From NCBI GenBank assembly GCA_029246285.1, contig JAQWNW010000058.1, forward strand, positions 21,330-85,329: a DNA stretch of 64,000 nucleotides, read 5' to 3'. The notes under the pieces are model-generated. The model did no database searches. It saw nothing but the letters and a program-made list of their open reading frames with translations, and had not been told where the DNA came from. This DNA is from Paracoccaceae bacterium. Its GTDB lineage: Bacteria; Pseudomonadota; Alphaproteobacteria; Rhodobacterales; Rhodobacteraceae. This document shows, in pieces, positions 48,804 through 56,946 of this stretch (its first letter is position 1; each line of letters begins with the position of its first letter). Position numbers and translations under genes: made by a program.

Positions 48804-49829
48804 CTATTTGGGTGTAAACATAACTTTAGCATCAGTTTTTAGTGCAGCCGGTAATCCAGTCATAACCTCATGCAATTTTAAAACCTCAGAAACTTCAGTT
48901 TTCCAATTGCCTGATACAAATCGTTCTTGAACAGCTTTAATAACTTTCATTTGCTCCGCTATTTCAGTTTCTCTAAACCATTTAACTAGCCAGAAACCTT
49001 CAATAACTTTTTCAGAAAATACAAATTGTCCCATTTCAGGAATAACGGGGGGTGTAGTATCTAATTTTCCATAAACAATCCAACGAGATCTGTTTGGCAT
49101 CGCCATAAATATGTCAGCCGATAATTGATTAGCTAATGCATCCAGCATAACCCGTGGTTTTAAATTTTTGACGATAGCTCTTAAATTTTTTGCGAAATCT
49201 GTATCCGTGCTATCCAATACCTCTGTCGCACCTAGTTGTCGTAGATGATCTCCTTGCTTTGCATCACGAACAATACATATTGGCGATATATCTGCATCTT
49301 TCCCTAAACCAATTAACAATTTACATAATTGGCTATTTGATGCTGTCATAATAAAACTTTTACTTTCAGTTTTTTTGACAAGCTCAAACATCGCCATAGC
49401 TGTCAATGGATTAACTATAAGCGCAGCACCATCTTCGTTTCGTAAATTTGGCAAGACAGGAATACAGCCAACTGCATCAGTAATAGCATATTCTGCCCAA
49501 GTTCCTGAGCCCCCCTTCGCCACTACAAAAGAAACACGCGTGCCTTTTAAGCTCTGAGCATAAGAACCATTTCCATCAATTACTTCCCCGATGCCTTCAA
49601 ACCCCGCTGGCGAACCTTTAACCCTTGGTTGGCCATACTCTCCTTTTATAAAATGTAAATCTGATGGATTAACACTAGCCATGGCTATTTTTATCAAAAC
49701 CTGCCCTTCTTGCAACTTCGGCACATCAATAGTAACTGGCTCTAACCAGGGCTCACAAGACAAGATAGATGGGCCTTCAGAAGTTCCAGAATAACCATCA
49801 TGTTTTTGAACAAGCGCAAACATTTTCAT
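48804..49829 (-). CDS. Quinone-oxidoreductase-like MDR reductase
   Basis: A 341-residue zinc-free MDR protein. The substrate domain has MASVNPSDLHFIKGEYG and KGSPAGFEGIGEV; the cofactor domain has an unusual loop (MTASNSQLCKLLIGLGK) in place of the normal AxxGGVG. This pattern fits the 2-enoyl thioester reductase/QOR branch. I chose the ATG at 49829 because GGAG lies just before it; an earlier ATG (49853) has none. No zinc ligands are present. Confidence 0.83.
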   Translation of the reverse strand: MKMFALVQKHDGYSGTSEGPSILSCEPWLEPVTIDVPKLQEGQVLIKIAMASVNPSDLHFIKGEYGQPRVKGSPAGFEGIGEVIDGNGSYAQSLKGTRVSFVVAKGGSGTWAEYAITDAVGCIPVLPNLRNEDGAALIVNPLTAMAMFELVKKTESKSFIMTASNSQLCKLLIGLGKDADISPICIVRDAKQGDHLRQLGATEVLDSTDTDFAKNLRAIVKNLKPRVMLDALANQLSADIFMAMPNRSRWIVYGKLDTTPPVIPEMGQFVFSEKVIEGFWLVKWFRETEIAEQMKVIKAVQERFVSGNWKTEVSEVLKLHEVMTGLPAALKTDAKVMFTPK

Positions 49830-50018
49830 TTTTATCTCCTTAATTTTAGTCATTGCATTTATGACAAATGATTAAAACAATCGACATAAAAATAACTTTA
49901 ACTATTCTGTGATTTTAAAAACTCACTCTACATCTTAAAAGGGCCACCTTAAAGCAAAAACTGCCCAGATCAAAATGGGATTAACTTTATCTTTTGGAAA
50001 AAAAAATCAAACATAATA

Positions 50019-50699
50019 TTATAGATCACCCGCAACACCATAACTCGGCGCAATAGCCGGGTTTAAGGCTCGGTTTAAATAATCTAACATTTGAGGTTCA
50101 TAAGCCGACCAAAGCATTCGCAATTTTGGAACAGCATCTTCCTCTTCCCAATCCACCCTCAAATCCACTAAGGGAAATTTTGTTTGATCTACAACAATTA
50201 ATGCTGCCGAATGTACAGGGCCAGCTTCTCCACCAGCTTTTAATCCGCTTTCCAAACCAATTAAAAGTCTCTCTGCTAAATGCAAATTATTATCAGAGTT
50301 AAAGCCATCTGCCATTGCGTCGGCAACGCCAAGATTTGATAAAAGATTTCCAGCCGCAATGCAGTTTGATTTTTCACTAACAGCATTGGTACCTAGTATG
50401 TTAGAGCCTGTGAAATGAGATGTATTCCCGTCTTTGTCAATTGCTGTTAATTGTCTGAAATTGATGTTTTCCCTGCCCTTAACAACTAGATCAATTGCCG
50501 TTTTTGCATCTTTTCCGGTTTCCATATGGTCAAGTATTAAAGTGCCCAGATTTGGATCAGTAATATTTTGTGTCGATACTGCTCCTACCCCGGCACGAGC
50601 GTGGGGGCAGCGCGAGCCAACAGAAATCGACGAAGTTGTTATTGCAACACCAAACATCCCAGTATTCTCACATCTACCAGCTATCGAAAAAGTCATCAT
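50019..50699 (-). CDS. DUF1028 family protein (Ntn-hydrolase-like)
   Basis: A 226-residue protein of the DUF1028 family, recognised by the opening TFSIAGRCENTGMFGVAITTSSISVGSRCPHARAGVGAVSTQ and the later EKSNCIAAGNLLSN. The family is thought to have an Ntn-hydrolase fold and often sits beside RidA and amide-processing genes. The active nucleophile is not proven. The adjacent RidA gene in this cluster repeats that association. Two successive ATGs make the start ambiguous by one codon. Confidence 0.9.
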   Translation of the reverse strand: MMTFSIAGRCENTGMFGVAITTSSISVGSRCPHARAGVGAVSTQNITDPNLGTLILDHMETGKDAKTAIDLVVKGRENINFRQLTAIDKDGNTSHFTGSNILGTNAVSEKSNCIAAGNLLSNLGVADAMADGFNSDNNLHLAERLLIGLESGLKAGGEAGPVHSAALIVVDQTKFPLVDLRVDWEEEDAVPKLRMLWSAYEPQMLDYLNRALNPAIAPSYGVAGDL

Positions 50700-50714
50700 T
50701 ATCCCCGAATTTTT

Positions 50715-50882
50715 TTAACATTGCACAATAACAATTCCAGCCAATAAAGCCACCGTTATTATTATTAAACTAAAAATATAGAATAAACTAAATAATTTTG
50801 ATTTTACAATTCTAAATTTTCTAAAATCAAAAATAAGAGTTTGAAATGAGCCTGCTTTAAGTAATAGAATTCGAAAGCTCAA
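50715..50882 (-). CDS. Possible small basic membrane peptide (TTG start, uncertain)
   Basis: The 207-base gap between the Rieske and DUF1028 genes has one frame open for 55 codons from TTG 50882 to TAA 50715. It reads as a basic stretch (RKFRIVKSK) followed by a hydrophobic helix (FSLIIITVALLAGIVIV) and a final Cys. There is no ATG and no ribosome site, so it may be spurious even though 55 stop-free codons are uncommon in such AT-rich DNA. Confidence 0.25.
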   Translation of the reverse strand: MSFRILLLKAGSFQTLIFDFRKFRIVKSKLFSLFYIFSLIIITVALLAGIVIVQC

Positions 50883-50906
50883 TGAATTACAATATTCTAT
50901 GAGTTT

Positions 50907-52055
50907 CTAAAGGAACTTTTTTGCAAGTCTACTTGCTAAATATTTTTGGAAATCATGTATTTCACGCTCTAACCAACTCAGCTGGCCTGGGACAGCAAAT
51001 GATGACCTAGAGCCAGCGTATATCCCTTCCACTACCTTTCGATCTTCAGTATTCACATGTTCAAAGAAAGTTACTAATTCAGAAATCCAGTTTGCACGTT
51101 CGTCAGAATGAGACAAATCAGCATCGACTTCAGGTGCAAGAGCCACTCCAAAACGTACATCAACTTCTCCAACACCTTTCGGGCGCAACGAAAGGTACCA
51201 CAAATGATCAGGAGCGAGCACATACATGTGTGAAGGAAATATTGTTGGCAGAACTGAAGTATTTCTCCACTCACCTTTTAATCTCTTATTATGAGGATGA
51301 GCCTGACCATAAGTAGCAGCGCCAGTTTTCATAAAAGTTTGATAAGTAAAGGCGTCAAAAGTCTCACTTGGAAACTTTGTCTTTTCTACTGGAAACCATG
51401 AGCCTACGGTGGCTTTGTGAGCGATTGGTAAGTGATACCCTTCCATAAAATTTTCTGTCAAAAGTTTCCAATTTGTTTTCCACGTATGGTTTTCACTAAC
51501 AACTGGAACATAATTCTCCATACCAAATCTTGAAACAATTTTACTTAAGGGCTCCAATGATTTGGCAACAGACTCTGCTTCAGAGTTTAAAGTTACGTAA
51601 ATCCAACCTTTCCAAACCTCAGTCCTAATCTCTGGTAAACAGATTTCCTTTTTTTCAAAACCAGCGCTGCGCTCCATATGACCAGCACCAATCAGTTGAC
51701 CATTTAAATCATATGTCCAAGCGTGATAAGGACATACCACACGAGATGTACTTCCTGAACCCTCTAACAGTTGCATCATTCGATGACGACACACATTAGA
51801 ATAACTTCTAATCTTACCCAAGTTGTCACGAATGCAATAAATTGCCTCACCAGCTATAGAATATGTCAAATAATCACCTGAGTTGGGTATTTCAGCCGCT
51901 AAGCCTGGACAAACCCAATCATTTCGAAAAATATTTTCTTCTTCCAATGAAGCTATACTTGGGTCCCAATATAATGCTGGCTCTAAACCGGTCGCATCTA
52001 TTAATTGGCCATCCGCTGTTTTTGATAAATGGTTTAGCAATTTTTCAATTACCAT
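50907..52055 (-). CDS. Rieske non-haem iron oxygenase alpha subunit, quaternary-ammonium-like
   Basis: A 382-residue oxygenase. The Rieske cluster ligands are C89, H91, C108 and H111 (CRH and CPYH). The mononuclear iron site is NFMEGYHLPIAH (202-213) with H208 and H213. The residue bridging the two centres is E205, where ring hydroxylases have Asp; this Glu is characteristic of the CntA/GbcA/stachydrine-demethylase group acting on quaternary ammonium compounds. No reductase gene is next to it. The start has GGAG. It lies between the RidA and DUF1028 genes. Confidence 0.88.
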   Translation of the reverse strand: MVIEKLLNHLSKTADGQLIDATGLEPALYWDPSIASLEEENIFRNDWVCPGLAAEIPNSGDYLTYSIAGEAIYCIRDNLGKIRSYSNVCRHRMMQLLEGSGSTSRVVCPYHAWTYDLNGQLIGAGHMERSAGFEKKEICLPEIRTEVWKGWIYVTLNSEAESVAKSLEPLSKIVSRFGMENYVPVVSENHTWKTNWKLLTENFMEGYHLPIAHKATVGSWFPVEKTKFPSETFDAFTYQTFMKTGAATYGQAHPHNKRLKGEWRNTSVLPTIFPSHMYVLAPDHLWYLSLRPKGVGEVDVRFGVALAPEVDADLSHSDERANWISELVTFFEHVNTEDRKVVEGIYAGSRSSFAVPGQLSWLEREIHDFQKYLASRLAKKFL

Positions 52056-52066
52056 CTATTACTCCT

Positions 52067-52483
52067 TTAATCGGGAATTACCGCTGTAACTTCGATCTCC
52101 ACGACCCACTCTGGTCGCGCCAACGCAGGTACGACGATTCCTGTCGAACATGGATGTACTCCCTTTAGCCATTTTCCCATTTCCTGATAGACTTCTTCTC
52201 GGTATCGAATATCCGTCAAGTAAACGACTATTCGACAAATGGCATGCATCGTGGTTCCTGCCTCTTCTAACAACATTTGTATATTTTGCATTGTTTTTTC
52301 AGTTTGTTTGCTCACATCATTAAGATGTAAACTTTCCCGAGTGTCTAAATCTTGACTCACCTGACCACGCAAAAATACCATGGTCCCTCGAGCGACCACT
52401 CCCTGGCTTAAATCATTATCAAGATTCTGCTCAGGATATGTTTCTTTTGTATTAAAAGGCCTTATTCGTTTATGAAGCGTCAT
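52067..52483 (-). CDS. RidA/YjgF-family protein
   Basis: A 138-residue RidA-fold protein. The family's features are LRGQVSQDLDT, TMQNIQMLLEEAG, and a C-terminal LARPEWVVEIEVTAV. The Arg of the usual deaminase motif (near CRIVVYLTD) lies next to the iminium-binding site. It may hydrolyse an imine or enamine made by the oxygenase, as in catabolic RidA homologues. It is placed between HpaB-like and Rieske genes in one packed operon. Confidence 0.88.
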   Translation of the reverse strand: MTLHKRIRPFNTKETYPEQNLDNDLSQGVVARGTMVFLRGQVSQDLDTRESLHLNDVSKQTEKTMQNIQMLLEEAGTTMHAICRIVVYLTDIRYREEVYQEMGKWLKGVHPCSTGIVVPALARPEWVVEIEVTAVIPD

Positions 52484-52520
52484 GAACTTTAACTCCTAAA
52501 ATTTTAACACTACTTAAACC

Positions 52521-53984
52521 TCAATTTTTCTCTTTGCCAACACCATAAACATTTTCAGATAAATTTGCTGCTTTGTGAGCAAATTCCAAAGGTCCATCCC
52601 AATCGAAATTTCTATAAACTGCTCCCAACTGCGCAAATGGCGCTGATTGTGCAAATAATTGAAAGGTCAATCTGTGTCCTGCGTAGTCTGAGTTTAGTAA
52701 ATCTCTCGCTAGCCCCAATAGTTTTCTGCGATCATCAGCGATCCAATTATCATTGATAGTATAAAATTTATCCATCCAAGGTTTAGTGTCTGGCGCTGAA
52801 AACGTAGCTGCATCCGGAGTCACACAAATTTGACCACCGCATAATTCTCGAGCAGTATGCATCATTTTTGGCAAGTTACTTAATGCGTGCACCCGACCAG
52901 ACATTAACATGGACTGATTAGGCATAAGAAGACCGTTCGGGCTTTCTTCCGCTGTTGCGATAGAAGCTGTCAAAAATGCATCGATGCCCTCTCTCCAAAC
53001 TGCTAGCTCAGATAGTTTCTCTTGAACAGCTTGCTGCTTATCGAGACCTGTCTGCTTCACGTTCCACAAAGCAGCTCCAATAATCAAGTCAGCATAAGAA
53101 AGCGTTCGCTGAACAAATGGGAATGCAGAATAACGATGTAGTGTAGCGCGAATAAAACTGGCCGCTCTTGTGTGTTGATAAAAAAGAATATCTTCCCAAG
53201 GTATTAAAACATCATCCAAAATCATCAGTGTGTCTATTTCGTCAACTTTATTCGACAATGGATAATCTGCATTTGGTGCTCGTCCAGCAAACCCTGTCCT
53301 GCAAATATGTTTGACCCCTGGAGCGTTCATTTTTACAATGCATCCCAAAGCATAATCAGAAAGCTCCGAATTTCCCCAATTAGCAATGGTTGGTTTTAAA
53401 AAGGCTTGATTTGAATAAGAGGCTGCAGTTTCATACTTTGCCCCCCTTATAACAATGCCAGCATCTGTCTCTTTTACCACGTGTACCAACATATCTGGAT
53501 CCTGATCTTGAGGTGCTTTGGATCTATCTCCTTTTGGATCCGTGTTAGCTGATACATGAAAAGGGTCTAATTTGATCGCAGTATGAATATGTTTTTCGAT
53601 ATTTTCTGCAAACCTTGGATCGATTTCATTCAAAATTTCTTTACCGTCCCAGAGAGACCACATTTCTCCAATGGTCTCATCCCCGACACGAGTAACAATC
53701 CCTCCAATGTCATGCATTACAAGATCCACAGCTTTGCGTTTATCTTCCCAATCTTTACGCTCATAAGGCAATCGAAGACCGATCGCGAAATCTTCGCCAT
53801 TTTCCTTATAGGTAGTTTGATCTTTAGTGGATGGGTCGTGCTGCATATCATATATTCGAGCTCTGACATCAATTACGGGTTTCAGCTGAGGATGCGCACA
53901 AACATCCTTGACTTTTTCACCATTCATCCAAACTTCACGGCCGTCAGCCAAAGATGTCCTATATTCATCACCAGTACGTATCAT
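52521..53984 (-). CDS. HpaB-type flavin-dependent monooxygenase (4-hydroxyphenylacetate 3-hydroxylase family)
   Basis: A 487-residue member of the two-component FADH2-dependent monooxygenases (HpaB/HpaH fold of the acyl-CoA dehydrogenase type). It opens with MIRTGDEYRTSLADGREVWMNGEKV, has DRSKAPQDQDP, RGAKYETAASYSN, and a C-terminal RDLLNSDYAGHRLTFQLFAQ. Such enzymes hydroxylate phenols, pyrroles or N-heterocycles. No flavin reductase (HpaC-like) is next to it. It starts behind GGAGT and heads the long catabolic unit, divergent from a LysR gene. Confidence 0.88.
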   Translation of the reverse strand: MIRTGDEYRTSLADGREVWMNGEKVKDVCAHPQLKPVIDVRARIYDMQHDPSTKDQTTYKENGEDFAIGLRLPYERKDWEDKRKAVDLVMHDIGGIVTRVGDETIGEMWSLWDGKEILNEIDPRFAENIEKHIHTAIKLDPFHVSANTDPKGDRSKAPQDQDPDMLVHVVKETDAGIVIRGAKYETAASYSNQAFLKPTIANWGNSELSDYALGCIVKMNAPGVKHICRTGFAGRAPNADYPLSNKVDEIDTLMILDDVLIPWEDILFYQHTRAASFIRATLHRYSAFPFVQRTLSYADLIIGAALWNVKQTGLDKQQAVQEKLSELAVWREGIDAFLTASIATAEESPNGLLMPNQSMLMSGRVHALSNLPKMMHTARELCGGQICVTPDAATFSAPDTKPWMDKFYTINDNWIADDRRKLLGLARDLLNSDYAGHRLTFQLFAQSAPFAQLGAVYRNFDWDGPLEFAHKAANLSENVYGVGKEKN

Positions 53985-54032
53985 TCATTTACTCCTACAC
54001 AGCCAAACTTAAACTTACTTTCTTTTAATCAA

Positions 54033-54050
54033 TTTAACTGGATAGTTAAA
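54033..54050. promoter_or_regulatory. Palindromic candidate LysR operator
   Basis: TTTAACT (54033-54039) and AGTTAAA (54044-54050) are perfect inverted arms around a 4-base centre in the 106-base gap between the divergent HpaB and LysR genes. A TAGTT/AACTA pair follows at about 54076-54088. LTTR sites are often of this dyad type. Confidence 0.5.
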
Positions 54051-54090
54051 ATAGATTGTGTTTTGGTTTAATATAGTTTTTAACTAAGCA

Positions 54091-54990
54091 ATGCATCGTT
54101 TTACATTACGACAATTAGAATATTTGATTGCCTGCATTGATCACGGTTCAATCGCAGCAGCAGCAGAAGCTGTTTCTGTCTCACAACCAACAATATCAAT
54201 CGCAATAACGAAACTCGAAAAACAATTTGGCAGTCAGTTACTATTGAGACAACACGCCCAAGGGGTACTTCCCACATCAAGTGCTAAAAAAATTCTGGGT
54301 GATGTCCGCGTTTTATTAAATTATGCTGACGAACTGCAAAGTAATGCTTTGATGACGAGTGAAACAATAGAGGGTACAGTTCGACTAGGTAGCTTCATCA
54401 CATTGGCCCCTATTATACTACCTACGCTCGTAAAAAGGCTTAAAGAAGAGTTCCCTAATGTATACGTTAAAATCACGGAAGGAACTCAAGAAAATCTTAT
54501 TCATGAATTGAAAAATCATAAGATTGATCTGGCATTACTTTACGATATTGATCTACCAAACGAAATTGATACAGTTTCACTATCAGAATCTTCCGCTTAT
54601 GTCGCATTACCTAAAGATCATATATTAAGAGAAAAAACTGAAATCTCTCTGAACGAGCTTGTTGATCTACCATTAATTTTATTGGATGTTGCCCCAAGCA
54701 GAACGTTTTTTCTGGGTTTATTCGAGGAACAAGGCTTAAAACCAAAGATAGCACACACATCACCATCTCTTGAGTTGGTGAGAGGCATGGTAGGTTGTGG
54801 ACTTGGCTATTCATTATTAGTTACCAGACCATCAGGAGATACTACCTACGATGGAGCCAAAATTAGCATAAGACCACTAAAAGGAGCAAACTCAAAGAGC
54901 AAAATTGTGTTAAGTGGATTAGCAAATCTTAAGAAAACGCCTTTAGTTAAGTGCGTAGAAAAAATAGCGCTAACCCTTCAAGATAATTAA
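54091..54990 (+). CDS. LysR-family regulator of the HpaB-Rieske-liv unit
   Basis: A 299-residue LTTR. The HTH is in IACIDHGSIAAAAEAVSVSQ (about residues 13-32) and PTISIAITKLE, followed by the effector-binding domain. It lies divergently from the HpaB-type gene with a dyad between, so it is the natural activator of the catabolic unit. Its ligand is probably the pathway substrate or an intermediate. The ATG at 54091 opens MHRFTLRQLEYL, a typical LTTR start. Confidence 0.92.
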   Translation: MHRFTLRQLEYLIACIDHGSIAAAAEAVSVSQPTISIAITKLEKQFGSQLLLRQHAQGVLPTSSAKKILGDVRVLLNYADELQSNALMTSETIEGTVRLGSFITLAPIILPTLVKRLKEEFPNVYVKITEGTQENLIHELKNHKIDLALLYDIDLPNEIDTVSLSESSAYVALPKDHILREKTEISLNELVDLPLILLDVAPSRTFFLGLFEEQGLKPKIAHTSPSLELVRGMVGCGLGYSLLVTRPSGDTTYDGAKISIRPLKGANSKSKIVLSGLANLKKTPLVKCVEKIALTLQDN

Positions 54991-55029
54991 AATGATTTAT
55001 TTTAAATTTCAAAAATGAATAAGGGCGAC

Positions 55030-56547
55030 CTAACCTAATAGCGCATTAAAGAAAATTCGAGGTATTTTAAGCCAACTGCGTTTGTACTCAAAACGCGTTA
55101 ACAACATTCCCAACTTATCTTGACGTTTATTTGAAATAAACCAAGGTGGCTTTGGCAGCATCGAAAACTGTCCAGACAAAATACCGCGTGGAAAGGGTCG
55201 CCATGGGGCCCATATGACGGAACGTTCAGTATCACTCAACATAAGCGCATTATGAACAGTACCGATCCCACTTTGAATATCTTCTAGGGTATGGCCAGGA
55301 TAAGCACCCCAAGGACACTGTGATAATAAAAAACCAAGAGCAGACCAACCGTTTACCGCAATTGTCCCATATTTTAGATTTTGAATGATTTTCTCAAAAT
55401 TCTGCTGGCCTATTTCCTCAATAGTTTTTGGATGAATAAGTATATTTGCACCCAAAGAGCCATAAAGTTTTTCGTTCGCAAATAAGATTGCTTTTTCTAA
55501 ATAACTTTTGGCATCATTATTTTCTATTTCACAGATACTCATTGCTGAAGCAAAAACCTCGTTCTGACCGTGCCAATTCTCTACTTCGCTGCTGATTTTA
55601 TTTATAAAACAAACTGTCTCAGTATTATTATTTACTGAAAACGGCTGATCACTTCTTTGACGATATTCATTTACGCGCTCATCGGATCCTGGATAATAAT
55701 TAAATCGCTTCGAATCTTTTAAAATCGATATTAAAGCTGTCATGAGATTTTCTTTTTTAGACCATTTTTTTGGCATAACTAAAACCTGACAAGCTATGCA
55801 ATTAAAACCAGCATTGTGAAGTTTTTGAGTCGCAATGTTTTCAGATTGAAATTTTACATCCGCTTTTGACCACGGGCCTGGCACTACAATGGTGGGACAT
55901 ACAGCACCCAATTCCGAAGTAATCCTCTTCGAATTCTTAATTGAAGAAGTTTTCTTATCAACAGAAACGTCAGCTTCACCCCAAACAATTTTATTATGGG
56001 TTTTTGAGGATCCAGTAATGTGGATTTCATCTACAAATTCACTTTGGGTCAAATAGTGTCCAATTTCCCCATTTCCCTTAACTATTTTCAAAGCACCCTG
56101 TGAAATAATAGGTTCAAGAACAAAATTTAAATGTTCAAATAGATATTCATTTACAGGGTTAAGTTTTAAAAGAACAACTTGATTTTCTAAAAATAGTTTT
56201 TGAAAACAATCTAATGGCGCGATTGAGGAAATATTGCCTGCACCTAATACTAAAGCTATTTTCCCATTTTTCTTTTTAGAACTTTTCCTGAGATTTTGTG
56301 CGATATAGTTTGATAAGTTATTTCTATTTACATGGGGTTGCATCCAAACCTCTGCCTTTACCCCAGATAAAATCATATGATCCCAAATAGAGGAAGGAAT
56401 AGCCTTAATAGATAATTGCCCGTTCGATAGCTTTCTCGTATAAAGGCTATTTTTAAAGTTCTTTTTATCGCTGTCCAAAAAAGTTTTTATAAAAGCATTA
56501 CAAGCAGACATTAATGCGTAAGGTCCAGATAACCATTCTTCACCCAT
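55030..56547 (-). CDS. Aldehyde dehydrogenase-like protein, body after an internal TAG
   Basis: A 505-residue ALDH-superfamily protein. The Gly-rich nucleotide loop is represented by EIHITGSSKTHNKI, the general base Glu by TSELGAVCPTIVV, and the nucleophile Cys by HNAGFNCIACQVLV. The frame continues upstream for 72 more codons of protein-like sequence that carry one TAG, so this ATG probably is not the original start. If the body is made at all it would lack the first ~70 residues of the N-terminal domain. The gene ends in TAG as well. It converges with the LysR gene; the product could still be active, but the substrate is unknown. Confidence 0.78.
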   Translation of the reverse strand: MGEEWLSGPYALMSACNAFIKTFLDSDKKNFKNSLYTRKLSNGQLSIKAIPSSIWDHMILSGVKAEVWMQPHVNRNNLSNYIAQNLRKSSKKKNGKIALVLGAGNISSIAPLDCFQKLFLENQVVLLKLNPVNEYLFEHLNFVLEPIISQGALKIVKGNGEIGHYLTQSEFVDEIHITGSSKTHNKIVWGEADVSVDKKTSSIKNSKRITSELGAVCPTIVVPGPWSKADVKFQSENIATQKLHNAGFNCIACQVLVMPKKWSKKENLMTALISILKDSKRFNYYPGSDERVNEYRQRSDQPFSVNNNTETVCFINKISSEVENWHGQNEVFASAMSICEIENNDAKSYLEKAILFANEKLYGSLGANILIHPKTIEEIGQQNFEKIIQNLKYGTIAVNGWSALGFLLSQCPWGAYPGHTLEDIQSGIGTVHNALMLSDTERSVIWAPWRPFPRGILSGQFSMLPKPPWFISNKRQDKLGMLLTRFEYKRSWLKIPRIFFNALLG

Positions 56548-56763
56548 TAACGCTGAGCCTAACGGAATCTTCTTGTGTTGAGCTGCTAATTTTACCCAAT
56601 CGTTTGCAACAATATTTAAGTTGCTTTTGACCTGTCTTATTACTTTAATATGATATAAACTTGATCGCTAAACCCATGCGTCCTTAGCACTATTTAACTC
56701 CTGCAATATGATGTTTAAACTATCTTTATCAATCTGACCTTCTGGCCATTCATCTAAGGACAC
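56548..56763 (-). pseudogene. N-terminal segment of the aldehyde dehydrogenase, cut by in-frame TAG
   Basis: In the same frame as the body, a GTG at 56763 with an excellent ribosome site (GGAGAGG) begins SLDEWPEGQIDKDSLNII, passes ELNSAKDAWV, meets TAG at 56668-56670, and continues RSSLYHIKVIRQV, NIVANDWVKLAAQHKKIP and ALMGEEWLSGP into the body. The AW...R...LL-type pattern across the stop is what ALDH-like N-terminal helices look like. This is a single premature amber codon at position 32, not a frameshift. Confidence 0.72.
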
Positions 56764-56946
56764 TGTGAACCTCTCCAATTTCAGATAAAATATTCAAATC
56801 ATAAACTTTCAGTTTTGATCTTAACAGTCTTTTCAAAAAAAGAAGAGTGAAAATTTGCTTAAATTTTACAATTAAAAAAATTGTTGTTTACAAAATTTGA
56901 GAATATGTTAGATCGCGCTCAAACGGTGGTCTTAAAGGGTTAATTA

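Noticed and set aside
50715..50882. Treating the 55-codon frame before DUF1028 as a firm gene
   Set aside because: It has neither ATG nor ribosome site; it is listed only as a low-confidence possibility.
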